Below, in pieces: positions 53,643 to 63,866 of a stretch of 64,000 nt of DNA (position 1 is its first letter; every line of letters starts with the position of its first letter). Below the pieces are notes generated by a model. The model saw only the letters and a list, made by a program, of their open reading frames with translations. It was not told where the DNA came from and made no database searches. The stretch is from Flavobacterium piscisymbiosum (GTDB taxonomy: Bacteria; Bacteroidota; Bacteroidia; Flavobacteriales; Flavobacteriaceae): the NCBI RefSeq assembly GCF_020905295.1, contig NZ_JAJJMM010000001.1, positions 4,402,001 through 4,466,000 on the forward strand, read 5' to 3'. Made by a program: the position numbers and the translations under genes.

Positions 53643-55298
53643 ATGAAAAAATACTTTGGTGGCGTTTTTATCGCCTTTTTAATTGGTTTTAATGCCAATG
53701 CACAAGGACTTTTGAATAAGTCTGAAACGGTTTTTACACATCAGGATACTTTACGCGGAAGCATTACAAAAGAGCGCGCCTGGTGGGATTTAAAATCTTA
53801 TCATTTAGATGTAAAAGTAGATCCAAAAGAAAAAACGATTAAGGGTTCAAATACTGTTCGTTATACTGTTTTGACAGCGTATAATAAAATGCAGATTGAT
53901 TTGCAGGAACCTATGCAAATTTATAAAGTGACTCAGGATGGCAAAGAACTGAAATTTGAAAGAGACGGAAATGCCTTTATTATTCAGTTAACCGCAGCCC
54001 AAAAAGTAGGCGAGACTAAAGAAATCGTAATTTCATTTGGAGGAAAACCAAAAGAAGCCGTAAATCCACCGTGGGATGGCGGAATTACCTGGAAAAAAGA
54101 CAAAAACGGAAAAGATTTTATTGCTTCATCCTGTCAGGGTCTTGGCGCCAGCGTTTGGTGGCCAAACAAAGACCATATGTATGATGAAGTCGAAAATATG
54201 CTGATCAGCGTGAATGTTCCCGGACATTTAACGGATGTTTCAAACGGAAGATTACAGAGTGTTAAAAAGGAAAAAGACGGAACCAAAACCTTTAATTGGT
54301 ATGTTTCTAACCCAATTAATAATTATGGTGTAAACATTAATGTTGGCGATTATGTAAATTTCTCAGAAAAATTTAAAGGAGAAAAAGGAGATTTAGATTG
54401 TAATTATTATGTTTTGAGTTATAATTTGGCTGTAGCCAAAGAGCAATTCAAGGATGCCCCGAAAATGCTTAAGGCATTTGAAAACTGGTTTGGACCGTAT
54501 CCTTTTTACGAAGACAGCTATAAATTGGTTGAAGCTCCTTATTTAGGAATGGAACATCAAAGTAGCGTAACTTACGGAAATGGTTATAAAAATGGTTATT
54601 TAGGCCGTGACTTAAGCGGAACGGGCTGGGGATTAAAATTTGATTTTATCATTATTCACGAATCAGGACACGAATGGTTTGCTAATAATATTACATACAA
54701 AGATATCGCTGATATGTGGGTACACGAAAGTTTTACCAACTATTCTGAAAGTCTTTTCCTTGAATATTATTACGGAAAAGACGCTGCTGCAGAATATATT
54801 ATTGGCTGCAGAAAAGGTATCAAAAACGATAAGCCAATTATAGGTAATTATGATGTAAATAATGAAGGATCGGGCGATATGTATCCAAAAGGAGCAAGTA
54901 TGCTGCACATGATGCGCCAGATTATCAATGATGATGTAAAATGGAAATCTATTTTAAGAGGTTTAAACAGTACTTTTTATCATCAAACCGTTACCGGAAA
55001 ACAAATCCAGGATTACATCAATACACAATCGGGAATTAACTTCAACAGGGTTTATGCACAATATTTGACTACAACTCAAATTCCTGTTTTTGAATACATG
55101 TTCAAAGACGGATCTTTTGGGTACCATTGGACAAATTGTGTAGCTAAGTTTGATATGCCTGTAAAAGTGAATTTGAATGGTCAAGATACTTGGTTAAAAC
55201 CAACAACAGAATGGAAATCAGAAAAGACAAATAATGAAGATAGAAAAGTTATAGTTGATAAGGATTTCTATGTTACGACTTCTAATATTGTAGAGTAA
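53643..55298 (+). CDS. M1-family metallopeptidase (aminopeptidase)
   Basis: This 551-residue secreted protein has a signal peptide (YFGGVFIAFLIGFNANAQG). After an N-terminal beta domain (DVKVDPKEKTIKGSNTVRY) comes the gluzincin catalytic core. It contains YLGMEHQSSVTYG (the GxMEN-like exopeptidase motif, here GMEH), the zinc motif HESGHEWFANN near residue 340, and the third zinc ligand Glu in WVHESFTNY. It would release N-terminal amino acids from peptides outside the cytoplasm. It is shorter than classical 850-residue M1 enzymes and lacks their C-terminal helical domain. A terminator follows. Confidence 0.9.
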   Translation: MKKYFGGVFIAFLIGFNANAQGLLNKSETVFTHQDTLRGSITKERAWWDLKSYHLDVKVDPKEKTIKGSNTVRYTVLTAYNKMQIDLQEPMQIYKVTQDGKELKFERDGNAFIIQLTAAQKVGETKEIVISFGGKPKEAVNPPWDGGITWKKDKNGKDFIASSCQGLGASVWWPNKDHMYDEVENMLISVNVPGHLTDVSNGRLQSVKKEKDGTKTFNWYVSNPINNYGVNINVGDYVNFSEKFKGEKGDLDCNYYVLSYNLAVAKEQFKDAPKMLKAFENWFGPYPFYEDSYKLVEAPYLGMEHQSSVTYGNGYKNGYLGRDLSGTGWGLKFDFIIIHESGHEWFANNITYKDIADMWVHESFTNYSESLFLEYYYGKDAAAEYIIGCRKGIKNDKPIIGNYDVNNEGSGDMYPKGASMLHMMRQIINDDVKWKSILRGLNSTFYHQTVTGKQIQDYINTQSGINFNRVYAQYLTTTQIPVFEYMFKDGSFGYHWTNCVAKFDMPVKVNLNGQDTWLKPTTEWKSEKTNNEDRKVIVDKDFYVTTSNIVE

Positions 55299-55319
55299 AA
55301 TTTTAAAATTACAAATTTT

Positions 55320-55366
55320 TAAAATCCCAAATTCCAATTCTTAACTGGAGTTTGGGATTTTTTTTA
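55320..55366 (+). terminator. intrinsic terminator after the M1 peptidase, repeated-sequence type
   Basis: AAATCCCAAATTCCAATT, then TTAACTGGAG, then TTTGGGATTT and a T run. It is almost identical to the ettA terminator at 2,190-2,234. Confidence 0.82.
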
Positions 55367-55570
55367 TTCGATAACTTTACGCAAAGACCTTTGTCAAAGT
55401 TTAAAACTTTGACAAAGGTTGGGACGCAAACCATTTAGGATTTGGGATCTTTTTATTGGATTTGAATTGTATGCGAATAGTAAACCCGACAGGTTTTTAA
55501 AACTTGTCGGGTTTGTTGTTTATAGACAATCTTGTCATTTCAATTTCTGTGATAAAACTATTCTTTTTTA

Positions 55571-55666
55571 GGAGCTAATCCCGCTATACGTTCCAATCTT
55601 TTGTATCCGCGGCGGCGGACACAAAAGGATTTCCACTTCTATCGGGGCTAGGGCAATCATTTTCAC
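55571..55666 (+). repeat. dispersed hairpin element, copy A5 (GC-rich core)
   Basis: GGAGCTAATCCCGCTATACG begins it. The core here is CTTTTGTATCCGC...GCGGACACAAAAGG, and the end is CTATCGGGGCTAGGGCAATC. Unlike the other copies the core is GC-rich, yet it is still self-complementary. Confidence 0.82.
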
Positions 55667-55684
55667 AACACTATTTCCGTGCAG

Positions 55685-55787
55685 TTTGTCATTTCGACAG
55701 AGGAGAAATCCTCGCAAGTAACTCCGCAACGAAAACTCAATCTTTGTCGAGCTTCTCACGAGGATCTCTCCTGCGTCGAAATGACAA
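55685..55787. repeat. dispersed hairpin element, copy B2
   Basis: TTTGTCATTTCGAC and GTCGAAATGACAAA are the exact inverted outer arms. The middle (CTCGCAAGTAACTCCGCAAC ... TTGTCGAGCTTCTC) matches copy B1 at 6,306-6,404. Confidence 0.8.
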
Positions 55788-55789
55788 AA

Positions 55790-55820
55790 GCCTGAAAAGA
55801 TTAAGATCTTTTCAGGCTTT
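55790..55820. terminator. bidirectional terminator
   Basis: GCCTGAAAAGA and TCTTTTCAGGC flank TTAAGA. An A run precedes and a T run follows, so it may act for both converging genes. Confidence 0.75.
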
Positions 55821-55871
55821 TTTATTGGAATTTGTCCCCGATGTTTCGAGATCAAATTTGAAATTTAATTT

Positions 55872-57416
55872 CTATCGACTATTCAATTTTGCTTTTTCCT
55901 TAATAATATCAGCAATTTTTCTATTCTCGATTTTACTTTCAAGCCACGAAATAATATCTAAATAAAGAAAAGCTCTTTTCTCATAAGTATTCTTTTCTAA
56001 TTCAATAAAACGCAAACGCATTTTGATGAATTCTTTTTTGATATCTGCAGGATATAAGTTGTTTAGGTTCCTTAAAAACTTGATAATTTCTTTTTGAACT
56101 TCATGAAGATCATTCATTTTTATTAGAAACTTATACGTGTTTTTAAGGTGATTTTCAAGATAATAATCTTTTCCAAGCTCATAATGCGCAATTAAAGACA
56201 ATAGTCTCGCAAAACACATTAAATCCTCTCGCATCGATAAGTTCTTATTGTTGATTATTTTATCTAAATAAAAAATACATTCTGTGTACTTTTCACTTCC
56301 AAAATAGATCGAAGCAATTTTATAGAAAAACAACATTTCGTGGTGTTCATCAAGATGTTCGCTGTGAATTTTAATTTTTTCCAGAATTTCAGGAATCAAA
56401 TATTCGCTTTCAGCAAAAGTACCTTCCAGAATGTGCAGATTTAGTTTGTTATTATAAACGTATAAAAATGACAGCGATGCAATATTGTCATTTACAGGAA
56501 ATTTTGGATCCTCAATCGTTTCTTCTAAAAGTGTTAGATATTTCTTGAAATTCGATTTGTATTTCAACATATATAAAGACTCCAGAAAATAATGATTTCC
56601 TTTTAAAAAGAAAACAGGATTCTGAATAATCATATTGGGATTATCATAAAATAATCTTACCCACTTATAAGCGTATTTATAGCTTGCGAGGAAATCCTGA
56701 ACAAGGAAACTTCTCCATAAATTAGCATTGTAAAACCAGTATTTCTCACGGAAACCAAATTTACTTTCGTCAAGTTTCGCAATATGTTTATTGAAATAAT
56801 CGTCTATATATTTGTATTCTTCATCACTTTTTACGTAACCGGTTTTTAGCATGATTCCGTATAACTGGAGCGATAAATTCGATAATTTGCTTGAAATCGT
56901 ATTTCTGTAATTCAATTCTTTGGCCTGAATAACCAATTCATCGGCGCGACCTTGAATACTACGGGTAATATATTGAGATTCGATTAGTTTTTCGAACTCA
57001 ACAATTTCATATGCCATATATTTTTCATCATTTTCCAGCGCAATGATTTTTGTCTTGTCCAGAATTTTCAAACTCTGTTTATATAGTCCTTTATTATATA
57101 GTATAACAGCAAAATCTATTTGTTCGCGCAATTGATAACGAATGTTCTGACTCGGAATATTCAATCGAATACTTACCAGAATTTGCTTGTATAAGTATGA
57201 TTTTAAATTAGATAGCTGTACTTTTTTAATGATTCCGCTTTTCAGAATAAGCTTTTCATCGTAGTTTTCCGACTTGTCTAAAATATTAAATAATTCGATG
57301 AATTTAGTATTTGAACTAGTCTCCAACCGGCTTGCAAAAATCTTAAACTGTCTTTTTTCGGATTTAGAAAGTGATTTTATTAATACAAATAAGAAATCTT
57401 TTTGATGGTTAGCCAT
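55872..57416 (-). CDS. large helical protein of unknown function
   Basis: The protein has 514 residues with no signal peptide or membrane helix. It is rich in Leu, Lys and Tyr and looks all-helical, with TPR-like stretches such as FAVILYNKGLYKQSLKILDKTK (about 105-126) and FFYKIASIYFGSEKYTECIFYLDKI (about 360-384). The N-terminal LIKSLSKSEKRQFKIFASR is strongly basic. No enzyme motif is recognised. It resembles conserved flavobacterial hypothetical proteins. Divergent from leuA, convergent with the M1 peptidase. Confidence 0.65.
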   Translation of the reverse strand: MANHQKDFLFVLIKSLSKSEKRQFKIFASRLETSSNTKFIELFNILDKSENYDEKLILKSGIIKKVQLSNLKSYLYKQILVSIRLNIPSQNIRYQLREQIDFAVILYNKGLYKQSLKILDKTKIIALENDEKYMAYEIVEFEKLIESQYITRSIQGRADELVIQAKELNYRNTISSKLSNLSLQLYGIMLKTGYVKSDEEYKYIDDYFNKHIAKLDESKFGFREKYWFYNANLWRSFLVQDFLASYKYAYKWVRLFYDNPNMIIQNPVFFLKGNHYFLESLYMLKYKSNFKKYLTLLEETIEDPKFPVNDNIASLSFLYVYNNKLNLHILEGTFAESEYLIPEILEKIKIHSEHLDEHHEMLFFYKIASIYFGSEKYTECIFYLDKIINNKNLSMREDLMCFARLLSLIAHYELGKDYYLENHLKNTYKFLIKMNDLHEVQKEIIKFLRNLNNLYPADIKKEFIKMRLRFIELEKNTYEKRAFLYLDIISWLESKIENRKIADIIKEKAKLNSR

Positions 57417-57528
57417 TGTAAAATATAATAGTGTAACTTATTGGTTTTTAGTTATTTAATACGTTATAAATTGCTTTATGAACAGTATAATTTCATTAAA
57501 ATGAATTTCATACTGAAGAAGTACAATA

Positions 57529-57536
57529 TATATTTG
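57529..57536 (+). promoter_or_regulatory. -7 promoter element upstream of leuA
   Basis: TATATTTG matches TAnnTTTG and lies about 30-35 bp before the leuA start. No leader peptide is seen here. Confidence 0.5.
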
Positions 57537-57565
57537 TTATCAAGATGTGAAATTACATTAAATAA

Positions 57566-58747
<1,182 letters not shown>

Positions 58748-58854
58748 TTGAAAAAAGAAAATAGAGCAAAGAAAATAGAGCAAAGAGAATAGAATAAAGA
58801 CGAAAGAACAAAGACAAAAAAATAAGGATTTAAATACATAAAGAACGAGACGTT
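58748..58854. repeat. leuA-leuB gap with AAAATAGAGCAAAGA words
   Basis: Tandem imperfect copies of GAAAATAGAGCAAAGA occupy about 58,755-58,815. The same word class is seen in the hisC-hisB and hisF-hisIE gaps. Confidence 0.55.
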
Positions 58855-59973
58855 ATGAATTTGAAAATAGCAGTTTTACCAGGAGACGGAATTGGGCCGG
58901 AAGTAATTGCACAAGCCAAAAAGGCTTTGTATGCAATTGGAGAAGTGTACAATCATGAATTTGTTTTTGAAGAGGCTCTCATGGGAGCGATTGCTATTGA
59001 CAAAACGGGAAATCCATTGCCGGAGCAAACACTGAATTTGTGTTTAAATACAGATGCAGTTTTATTTGGCGCCATTGGAGATCCTAAATATGACAATAAT
59101 CCAAATGCAAAAGTTCGTCCGGAGCAGGGATTATTAAAACTACGTAAAGAATTAGGATTGTTTGCTAATATTCGTCCTATAAAACCTTATAAAGCATTAA
59201 TTGATGCTTCTCCTTTAAAAAGAGAAATTATCGATGGAGCTGATTTTACTATTTTCAGAGAATTAACAGGTGGTGCTTATTTTGGAGCTAAAACATTAAA
59301 TGAAGAAGGTACACACGCTTCGGATTTATGTGAATATTCAGAAGAAGAAATTACCAGAATTGCACATTTAGCTTTTAAATCAGCACAAAACCGACGCAAA
59401 AAGCTGACAATGGTAGACAAAGCAAATGTTTTGGAAACCTCAAGATTATGGAGAAAAGTAGTTCAGAAAGTGAGTGCTAATTATCCTGATGTAGCTTTAG
59501 ATTTTTTATTTGTGGATAATGCAGCAATGCAATTGATTTTGAATCCAAAACAATTTGATGTGATTTTGACAGAAAATTTATTTGGAGATATTTTATCAGA
59601 TGAAGCAAGTGTTATTACGGGTTCTATCGGATTATTAGCTTCAGCATCTTTAGGAGAAAAAAATGCTTTGTTTGAGCCAATTCACGGTTCATATCCTCAG
59701 GCAAAAGGAAAAAATATTGCCAACCCAATTGCTTCGATTTTATCTGCTGCAATGTTGTTAGAGCATTTTGGTTTATTCAAAGAAGCAAATATAATTTATC
59801 AGGCGGTTGAAAAAGCAATCGAATATAAAGTTGTTACAATTGATTTAAAACCAGATTCAAAATTCGGTACAAATGAAGTAGGGGAGTTTGTTTCAAATTT
59901 TATTTTCAGCAAGGATGATCTGTTATATTTTAGAAATGACAACGTTCATATAGGACAGTCGACGATTGTTTAG
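58855..59973 (+). CDS. leuB: 3-isopropylmalate dehydrogenase
   Basis: This 372-residue NAD-dependent enzyme oxidises and decarboxylates 3-isopropylmalate. LPGDGIGPEVIAQAKKAL opens it. FRELTGGAYFG, the Tyr/Lys active-site region and LTENLFGDILSDEASVITGSIGLLASASLG are intact, and EPIHGSYPQAKGKNIANP is a family mark. leuC and leuD are not between leuB and ilvD and must lie elsewhere. Confidence 0.96.
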   Translation: MNLKIAVLPGDGIGPEVIAQAKKALYAIGEVYNHEFVFEEALMGAIAIDKTGNPLPEQTLNLCLNTDAVLFGAIGDPKYDNNPNAKVRPEQGLLKLRKELGLFANIRPIKPYKALIDASPLKREIIDGADFTIFRELTGGAYFGAKTLNEEGTHASDLCEYSEEEITRIAHLAFKSAQNRRKKLTMVDKANVLETSRLWRKVVQKVSANYPDVALDFLFVDNAAMQLILNPKQFDVILTENLFGDILSDEASVITGSIGLLASASLGEKNALFEPIHGSYPQAKGKNIANPIASILSAAMLLEHFGLFKEANIIYQAVEKAIEYKVVTIDLKPDSKFGTNEVGEFVSNFIFSKDDLLYFRNDNVHIGQSTIV

Positions 59974-60055
59974 TTTTTTTATTAAAATAATGTAATAAAT
60001 AACAAGAAGTATGTGAAATGTTGAGATTTTATTTTTTTAGTCCTTTAAGTTTTCA

Positions 60056-60063
60056 TACTTTTG
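60056..60063 (+). promoter_or_regulatory. -7 promoter element of the ilv operon
   Basis: TACTTTTG matches TAnnTTTG and lies 16 bp before the leader-peptide ATG. The -33 element is unclear. Confidence 0.5.
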
Positions 60064-60079
60064 TGACACTAAAAAATAA

Positions 60080-60157
60080 ATGATGCAAATCTCAATTATT
60101 ATTACTTCTGTCGTTGTTGTCAATGTGATTCACACATATGCATCGGGAATGGTATAG
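60080..60157 (+). CDS. Ile/Val-rich leader peptide of the ilv operon
   Basis: A 25-codon frame begins MMQISIIITSVVVVNVIHTY and ends ASGMV before TAG. It holds five Ile and six Val codons, with runs of three Ile and four Val, but no Leu. An intrinsic terminator follows after 24 bp and ilvD after 84 bp. This fits ribosome-mediated attenuation by isoleucyl- and valyl-tRNA supply. The first two codons are both ATG, so either may start it. The antiterminator could not be resolved by eye. Confidence 0.85.
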   Translation: MMQISIIITSVVVVNVIHTYASGMV

Positions 60158-60181
60158 ATATAATTGAAAAAATATATTAGA

Positions 60182-60211
60182 AACCTTCCAAATACTGGAA
60201 GGTTTTTTTTT
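60182..60211 (+). terminator. attenuator terminator of the ilv operon
   Basis: AACCTTCCA and TGGAAGGTT pair perfectly around AATAC and are followed by a T run, upstream of ilvD. Confidence 0.88.
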
Positions 60212-60241
60212 GAATAAAAATTAAAATAAAATAATACAATA

Positions 60242-61915
60242 ATGGAATTAAATAAGTACAGCAAAACCATCACCCAAGATCAAACACAACCTGCGGCACA
60301 AGCCATGTTGTACGGAATTGGTTTAACTGAAGAAGATTTGAAAAAAGCACAAGTTGGTATTGTGAGCATGGGTTACGATGGTAATACTTGCAACATGCAC
60401 TTGAATGATTTAGCAAAAGATGTAAAGAAAGGTGTTTGGGATGCAAATCTGGTCGGACTTATTTTTAATACCATTGGTGTTAGTGACGGAATTTCAAACG
60501 GTACTGAAGGAATGCGTTTTTCTTTGGTTTCCCGCGATGTAATAGCAGATTCTATAGAAACAGTTGTAGGAGCGCAGTGGTACGATGGTGTAATTGCAAT
60601 TCCTGGTTGTGATAAAAATATGCCGGGAGCACTGATCGCAATGGGACGCTTAAACCGCCCGGCGATGATGGTTTATGGAGGTTCAATTCACTCCGGAAAA
60701 TGGAAAGGTGAATCTTTAAACATTGTTTCTGCTTTTGAAGCTTTAGGAAAAAAAGTAAAAAACGAAATTACTCCGGAAGATTTTAAAGGAGTTATTCAAA
60801 ATGCATGTCCGGGAGCGGGTGCTTGTGGAGGTATGTATACTGCAAATACTATGTCTTCTGCAATTGAAGCATTAGGAATGAGTTTGCCTTACAGCTCTTC
60901 TAATCCTGCTTTAAGTCAGGAAAAAAGAGACGAATGTCTTGCTGCGGGAGAAGCGATTAAGATATTATTAGAAAAAGATATTAAGCCAAGAGATATCATG
61001 ACTCGTAAAGCTTTCGAAAACGCTATTACAATTGTAGCAGTTTTAGGAGGTTCTACAAATGCGGTTATGCACTTAATTGCAATGGCTCATGCTGTTGATA
61101 TCGAAATTACTTTAGATGATTTTCAGGCAATTAATGACAGAACACCAGTATTGGCTGACATGAAGCCAAGTGGTAAATATATGATGGAAGATATTCATGA
61201 AGCTGGAGGAATTCCTTCAGTAATGAAATATTTATTGAAAGTAGGATTGATTCACGGAGATTGTTTAACCGTAACAGGAAAAACAGTAGCGGAGAATTTA
61301 GCGTCTACTCCGGATTTACAAGATGGACAACAAGTAATCCACGAAATTCAAAAAGCCTTGAAACCAACAGGAAATATTCAGGTTTTATACGGAAATCTTG
61401 CTTCTGAAGGTGCTGTTGCAAAAATCAGCGGAAAAGAAGGAGAATATTTTGAAGGACCAGCTGTAGTTTTTGAAGGTGAATTTGAAGTAATTCCAGGTCT
61501 TGAGGCCGGAAAAATAAAACCGGGTAATGTAGTCGTCATCAGGTATTGTGGACCAAAAGGTGGTCCGGGGATGCCTGAAATGCTAAAACCAACATCGGCT
61601 ATTATTGGAGCCGGATTAGGAAGCAGCTGTGCTCTTATTACAGACGGAAGGTTCTCTGGAGGTTCACATGGCTTTGTCGTAGGACACATTACACCAGAGG
61701 CTTATGATGGTGGCGGTATTGCTTTAGTAAAAGATGGTGATTTGATCGCGATCGATGCAGTAAAAAATACAATCGACCTGAAAATTTCCGACGAAGAATT
61801 TGCAGCTAGAAAAGCGGCTTGGGTTCAACCACCGTTAAAAGTTACAAAAGGAGTTTTGCTTAAATACGCAAGATCGGTTTCAAGCGCTTCTACAGGTTGC
61901 GTTACCGATAAATAA
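60242..61915 (+). CDS. ilvD: dihydroxy-acid dehydratase
   Basis: This 557-residue iron-sulfur enzyme dehydrates dihydroxy acids in Ile and Val synthesis. Cluster and metal motifs are [37 protein letters not shown] and [25 protein letters not shown]. The C-terminal domain has [15 protein letters not shown] and [21 protein letters not shown]. Standard length. First structural gene after the attenuator. Confidence 0.97.
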   Translation: MELNKYSKTITQDQTQPAAQAMLYGIGLTEEDLKKAQVGIVSMGYDGNTCNMHLNDLAKDVKKGVWDANLVGLIFNTIGVSDGISNGTEGMRFSLVSRDVIADSIETVVGAQWYDGVIAIPGCDKNMPGALIAMGRLNRPAMMVYGGSIHSGKWKGESLNIVSAFEALGKKVKNEITPEDFKGVIQNACPGAGACGGMYTANTMSSAIEALGMSLPYSSSNPALSQEKRDECLAAGEAIKILLEKDIKPRDIMTRKAFENAITIVAVLGGSTNAVMHLIAMAHAVDIEITLDDFQAINDRTPVLADMKPSGKYMMEDIHEAGGIPSVMKYLLKVGLIHGDCLTVTGKTVAENLASTPDLQDGQQVIHEIQKALKPTGNIQVLYGNLASEGAVAKISGKEGEYFEGPAVVFEGEFEVIPGLEAGKIKPGNVVVIRYCGPKGGPGMPEMLKPTSAIIGAGLGSSCALITDGRFSGGSHGFVVGHITPEAYDGGGIALVKDGDLIAIDAVKNTIDLKISDEEFAARKAAWVQPPLKVTKGVLLKYARSVSSASTGCVTDK

Positions 61916-62082
61916 TTTTACAATAACAAATAACAAAGTCAATTACAATAACAATATCAAAAATCAGATAGCAATAAAATATAAAAAGATCAATTTAGAA
62001 TTTGTCATTAAAATTGATTTCTGCCATTGCTATTGAATTTTGATATTGAAATTGATTTTTGACATTGAATAAAAGATATACT
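61916..62082. repeat. ilvD-ilvB gap with inverted AAAATCAATT words
   Basis: CAATTACAATAACAATATCAAA on the left matches the complement of TTTGATATTGAAATTG on the right across the gap. A TTG codon at 62,059 within this repeat is in frame with ilvB but is unlikely to be its start. Confidence 0.5.
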
Positions 62083-63771
62083 ATGAAAATATCAGGGGCA
62101 GAAGCCGTTATAAGATGTTTATTAGCAGAAGGAGTAGATTTGGTTTACGGATATCCCGGAGGAGCCATAATGCCTGTTTACGACGAATTATATAAATTTC
62201 AGGATCAATTACACCATGTTTTAGTACGTCACGAACAAGGTGCAACACATGCAGCTCAGGGATATGCAAGAGCTACAGGAAAAGTAGGTGTCGCAATTGC
62301 TACTTCCGGACCTGGAGCAACTAATTTAGTTACAGGAATTGCAGATGCTCAGATTGATTCAACGCCAATGGTTTGTATTACAGGCCAGGTAGGGAAACAC
62401 TTACTGGGTTCTGATGCTTTTCAGGAAACTGATATTATCGGAATTTCGACTCCGGTGACTAAATGGAATTATCAGGTTACTGAGGCTTCAGAAATTCCTG
62501 AAATCATTGCAAAAGCATTTTATATTGCACGTTCCGGTCGTCCGGGGCCTGTATTGATTGATATTACTAAAAACGCTCAGTTTGATGAGTTCGAATTTAG
62601 TTATGAAAAATGTACAGGAATCAGAAGTTATACTCCAGTCCCTAAATTAAACGTAGATAAAGTAGCCGAAGCTGCTGCTTTAATCAATAGCGCTAAAAAA
62701 CCATTTATCGTTTTTGGTCAGGGAATTATTCTTGGTCAGGCCGAAGAGCAGTTAAAAGCGCTTATCGAAAAGTCAGGAATTCCTGCAGGATGGACAATTT
62801 TAGGACTTTCGGCTTTACCAACAGATCATCCTTTAAACGTAGGAATGTTGGGGATGCATGGAAATTATGGACCAAACATGCTGACTAATCAATGTGATGT
62901 TCTAATTGCATTGGGAATGCGTTTTGATGACCGTGTAACCGGAAGTTTAAAAACGTATGCAAAACAAGCAAAAGTAATTCACTTTGAAATTGATCCTGCA
63001 GAAGTTGATAAAAACGTAAAAACAGAAGTAGCAGTTTTAGGAGATGTAAAAGAAGCGTTGAATGCTTTATTACCTCTAATCGAAAAGAATTCTCATGAAT
63101 CATGGCACAATGAATTTAAGGAATTGCATAAAATCGAAGTAGAGACTGTTATAAACGAAGAGTTGAATCCAACAAATGGTAAAGGTATTTCGATGGGTGA
63201 AACCATGGAAATGATCAATAAACACTCAAAAGGTGATGCTATTATTGTTTCAGATGTTGGACAACACCAAATGTTTGCTTGTCGTTATGCTAAGTTTAAT
63301 TCGACCAAAAGTAATATTACTTCAGGAGGTTTAGGAACTATGGGATTCGCCTTGCCAGCTGCAATTGGAGCTAAAATGGGAAGACCGGATCGTGAAGTGG
63401 TTGCTATTATTGGAGATGGTGGTTTTCAGATGACAATTCAGGAATTAGGAACTATTTTCCAGACAAAAGTGCCGGTAAAAATTGTCATCCTAAACAATGA
63501 ATTCTTAGGAATGGTTCGCCAATGGCAGGAATTGTTTTTTGATAACAGATATGCTTCAACAAATATGATCAATCCAAATTTTGTTGCTATTGCTGAAGGA
63601 TATTATATTAAATCTAAAAAAGTAACACAAAGAGAAGATCTTGATGCAGCTGTCGCAGAAATGATGGCTTCAAAAGATTCTTATTTCTTAGAAGTTATGG
63701 TTGAAAAAGAAAACAATGTTTTCCCAATGATTCCAACAGGAGCTTGTGTTTCTGAAATTAGATTAAGCTAA
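62083..63771 (+). CDS. ilvB: acetolactate synthase, large subunit
   Basis: This 562-residue ThDP enzyme joins two pyruvates, or pyruvate and 2-oxobutyrate. The ThDP Glu is in VRHEQGATHAAQGYARATG, followed by TSGPGATNLVTGIADAQID. The ThDP/Mg motif is IIGDGGFQMTIQELGTIFQ near residue 445. I start at MKISGAEAVIRCLLAEGVD. The regulatory subunit gene follows after 95 bp. Confidence 0.97.
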   Translation: MKISGAEAVIRCLLAEGVDLVYGYPGGAIMPVYDELYKFQDQLHHVLVRHEQGATHAAQGYARATGKVGVAIATSGPGATNLVTGIADAQIDSTPMVCITGQVGKHLLGSDAFQETDIIGISTPVTKWNYQVTEASEIPEIIAKAFYIARSGRPGPVLIDITKNAQFDEFEFSYEKCTGIRSYTPVPKLNVDKVAEAAALINSAKKPFIVFGQGIILGQAEEQLKALIEKSGIPAGWTILGLSALPTDHPLNVGMLGMHGNYGPNMLTNQCDVLIALGMRFDDRVTGSLKTYAKQAKVIHFEIDPAEVDKNVKTEVAVLGDVKEALNALLPLIEKNSHESWHNEFKELHKIEVETVINEELNPTNGKGISMGETMEMINKHSKGDAIIVSDVGQHQMFACRYAKFNSTKSNITSGGLGTMGFALPAAIGAKMGRPDREVVAIIGDGGFQMTIQELGTIFQTKVPVKIVILNNEFLGMVRQWQELFFDNRYASTNMINPNFVAIAEGYYIKSKKVTQREDLDAAVAEMMASKDSYFLEVMVEKENNVFPMIPTGACVSEIRLS

Positions 63772-63866
63772 AAAGAAAAAAGTTTCAGGTTTCAGATTTC
63801 AAGTTTCAAGTTCTCAGCAACGTGAAACATGAAACTTGAAACAAGAAAAACTTTAAACAAAACAAC
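63772..63866. repeat. ilvB-ilvN gap with GTTTCAAGTTT inverted words
   Basis: TTTCAAGTTTCAAG and ATGAAACTTGAAAC are complementary. The same word is found near 3,000-3,030. Confidence 0.55.

Larger units (their letters stand above)
55299..55871. other. convergent intergenic region packed with repeat elements
   Basis: In about 570 bp this holds the terminator at 55,320, a TTTGTCAAAG / CTTTGACAAAGG inverted word (55,389-55,421), an AACCCGACAGGTTT / AACTTGTCGGGTTT hairpin (55,485-55,514), element A5, element B2 and a bidirectional terminator. No gene is seen. Confidence 0.7.

Noticed and set aside
55571..55666. Element A5 as a tRNA or other known structured RNA
   Set aside because: No cloverleaf or anticodon arm can be drawn; it is one long imperfect hairpin and is repeated elsewhere.
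62059..62082. TTG-initiated extension of ilvB
   Set aside because: It falls in the AT-rich word repeat; MKISGAEAV at 62,083 fits the family start.
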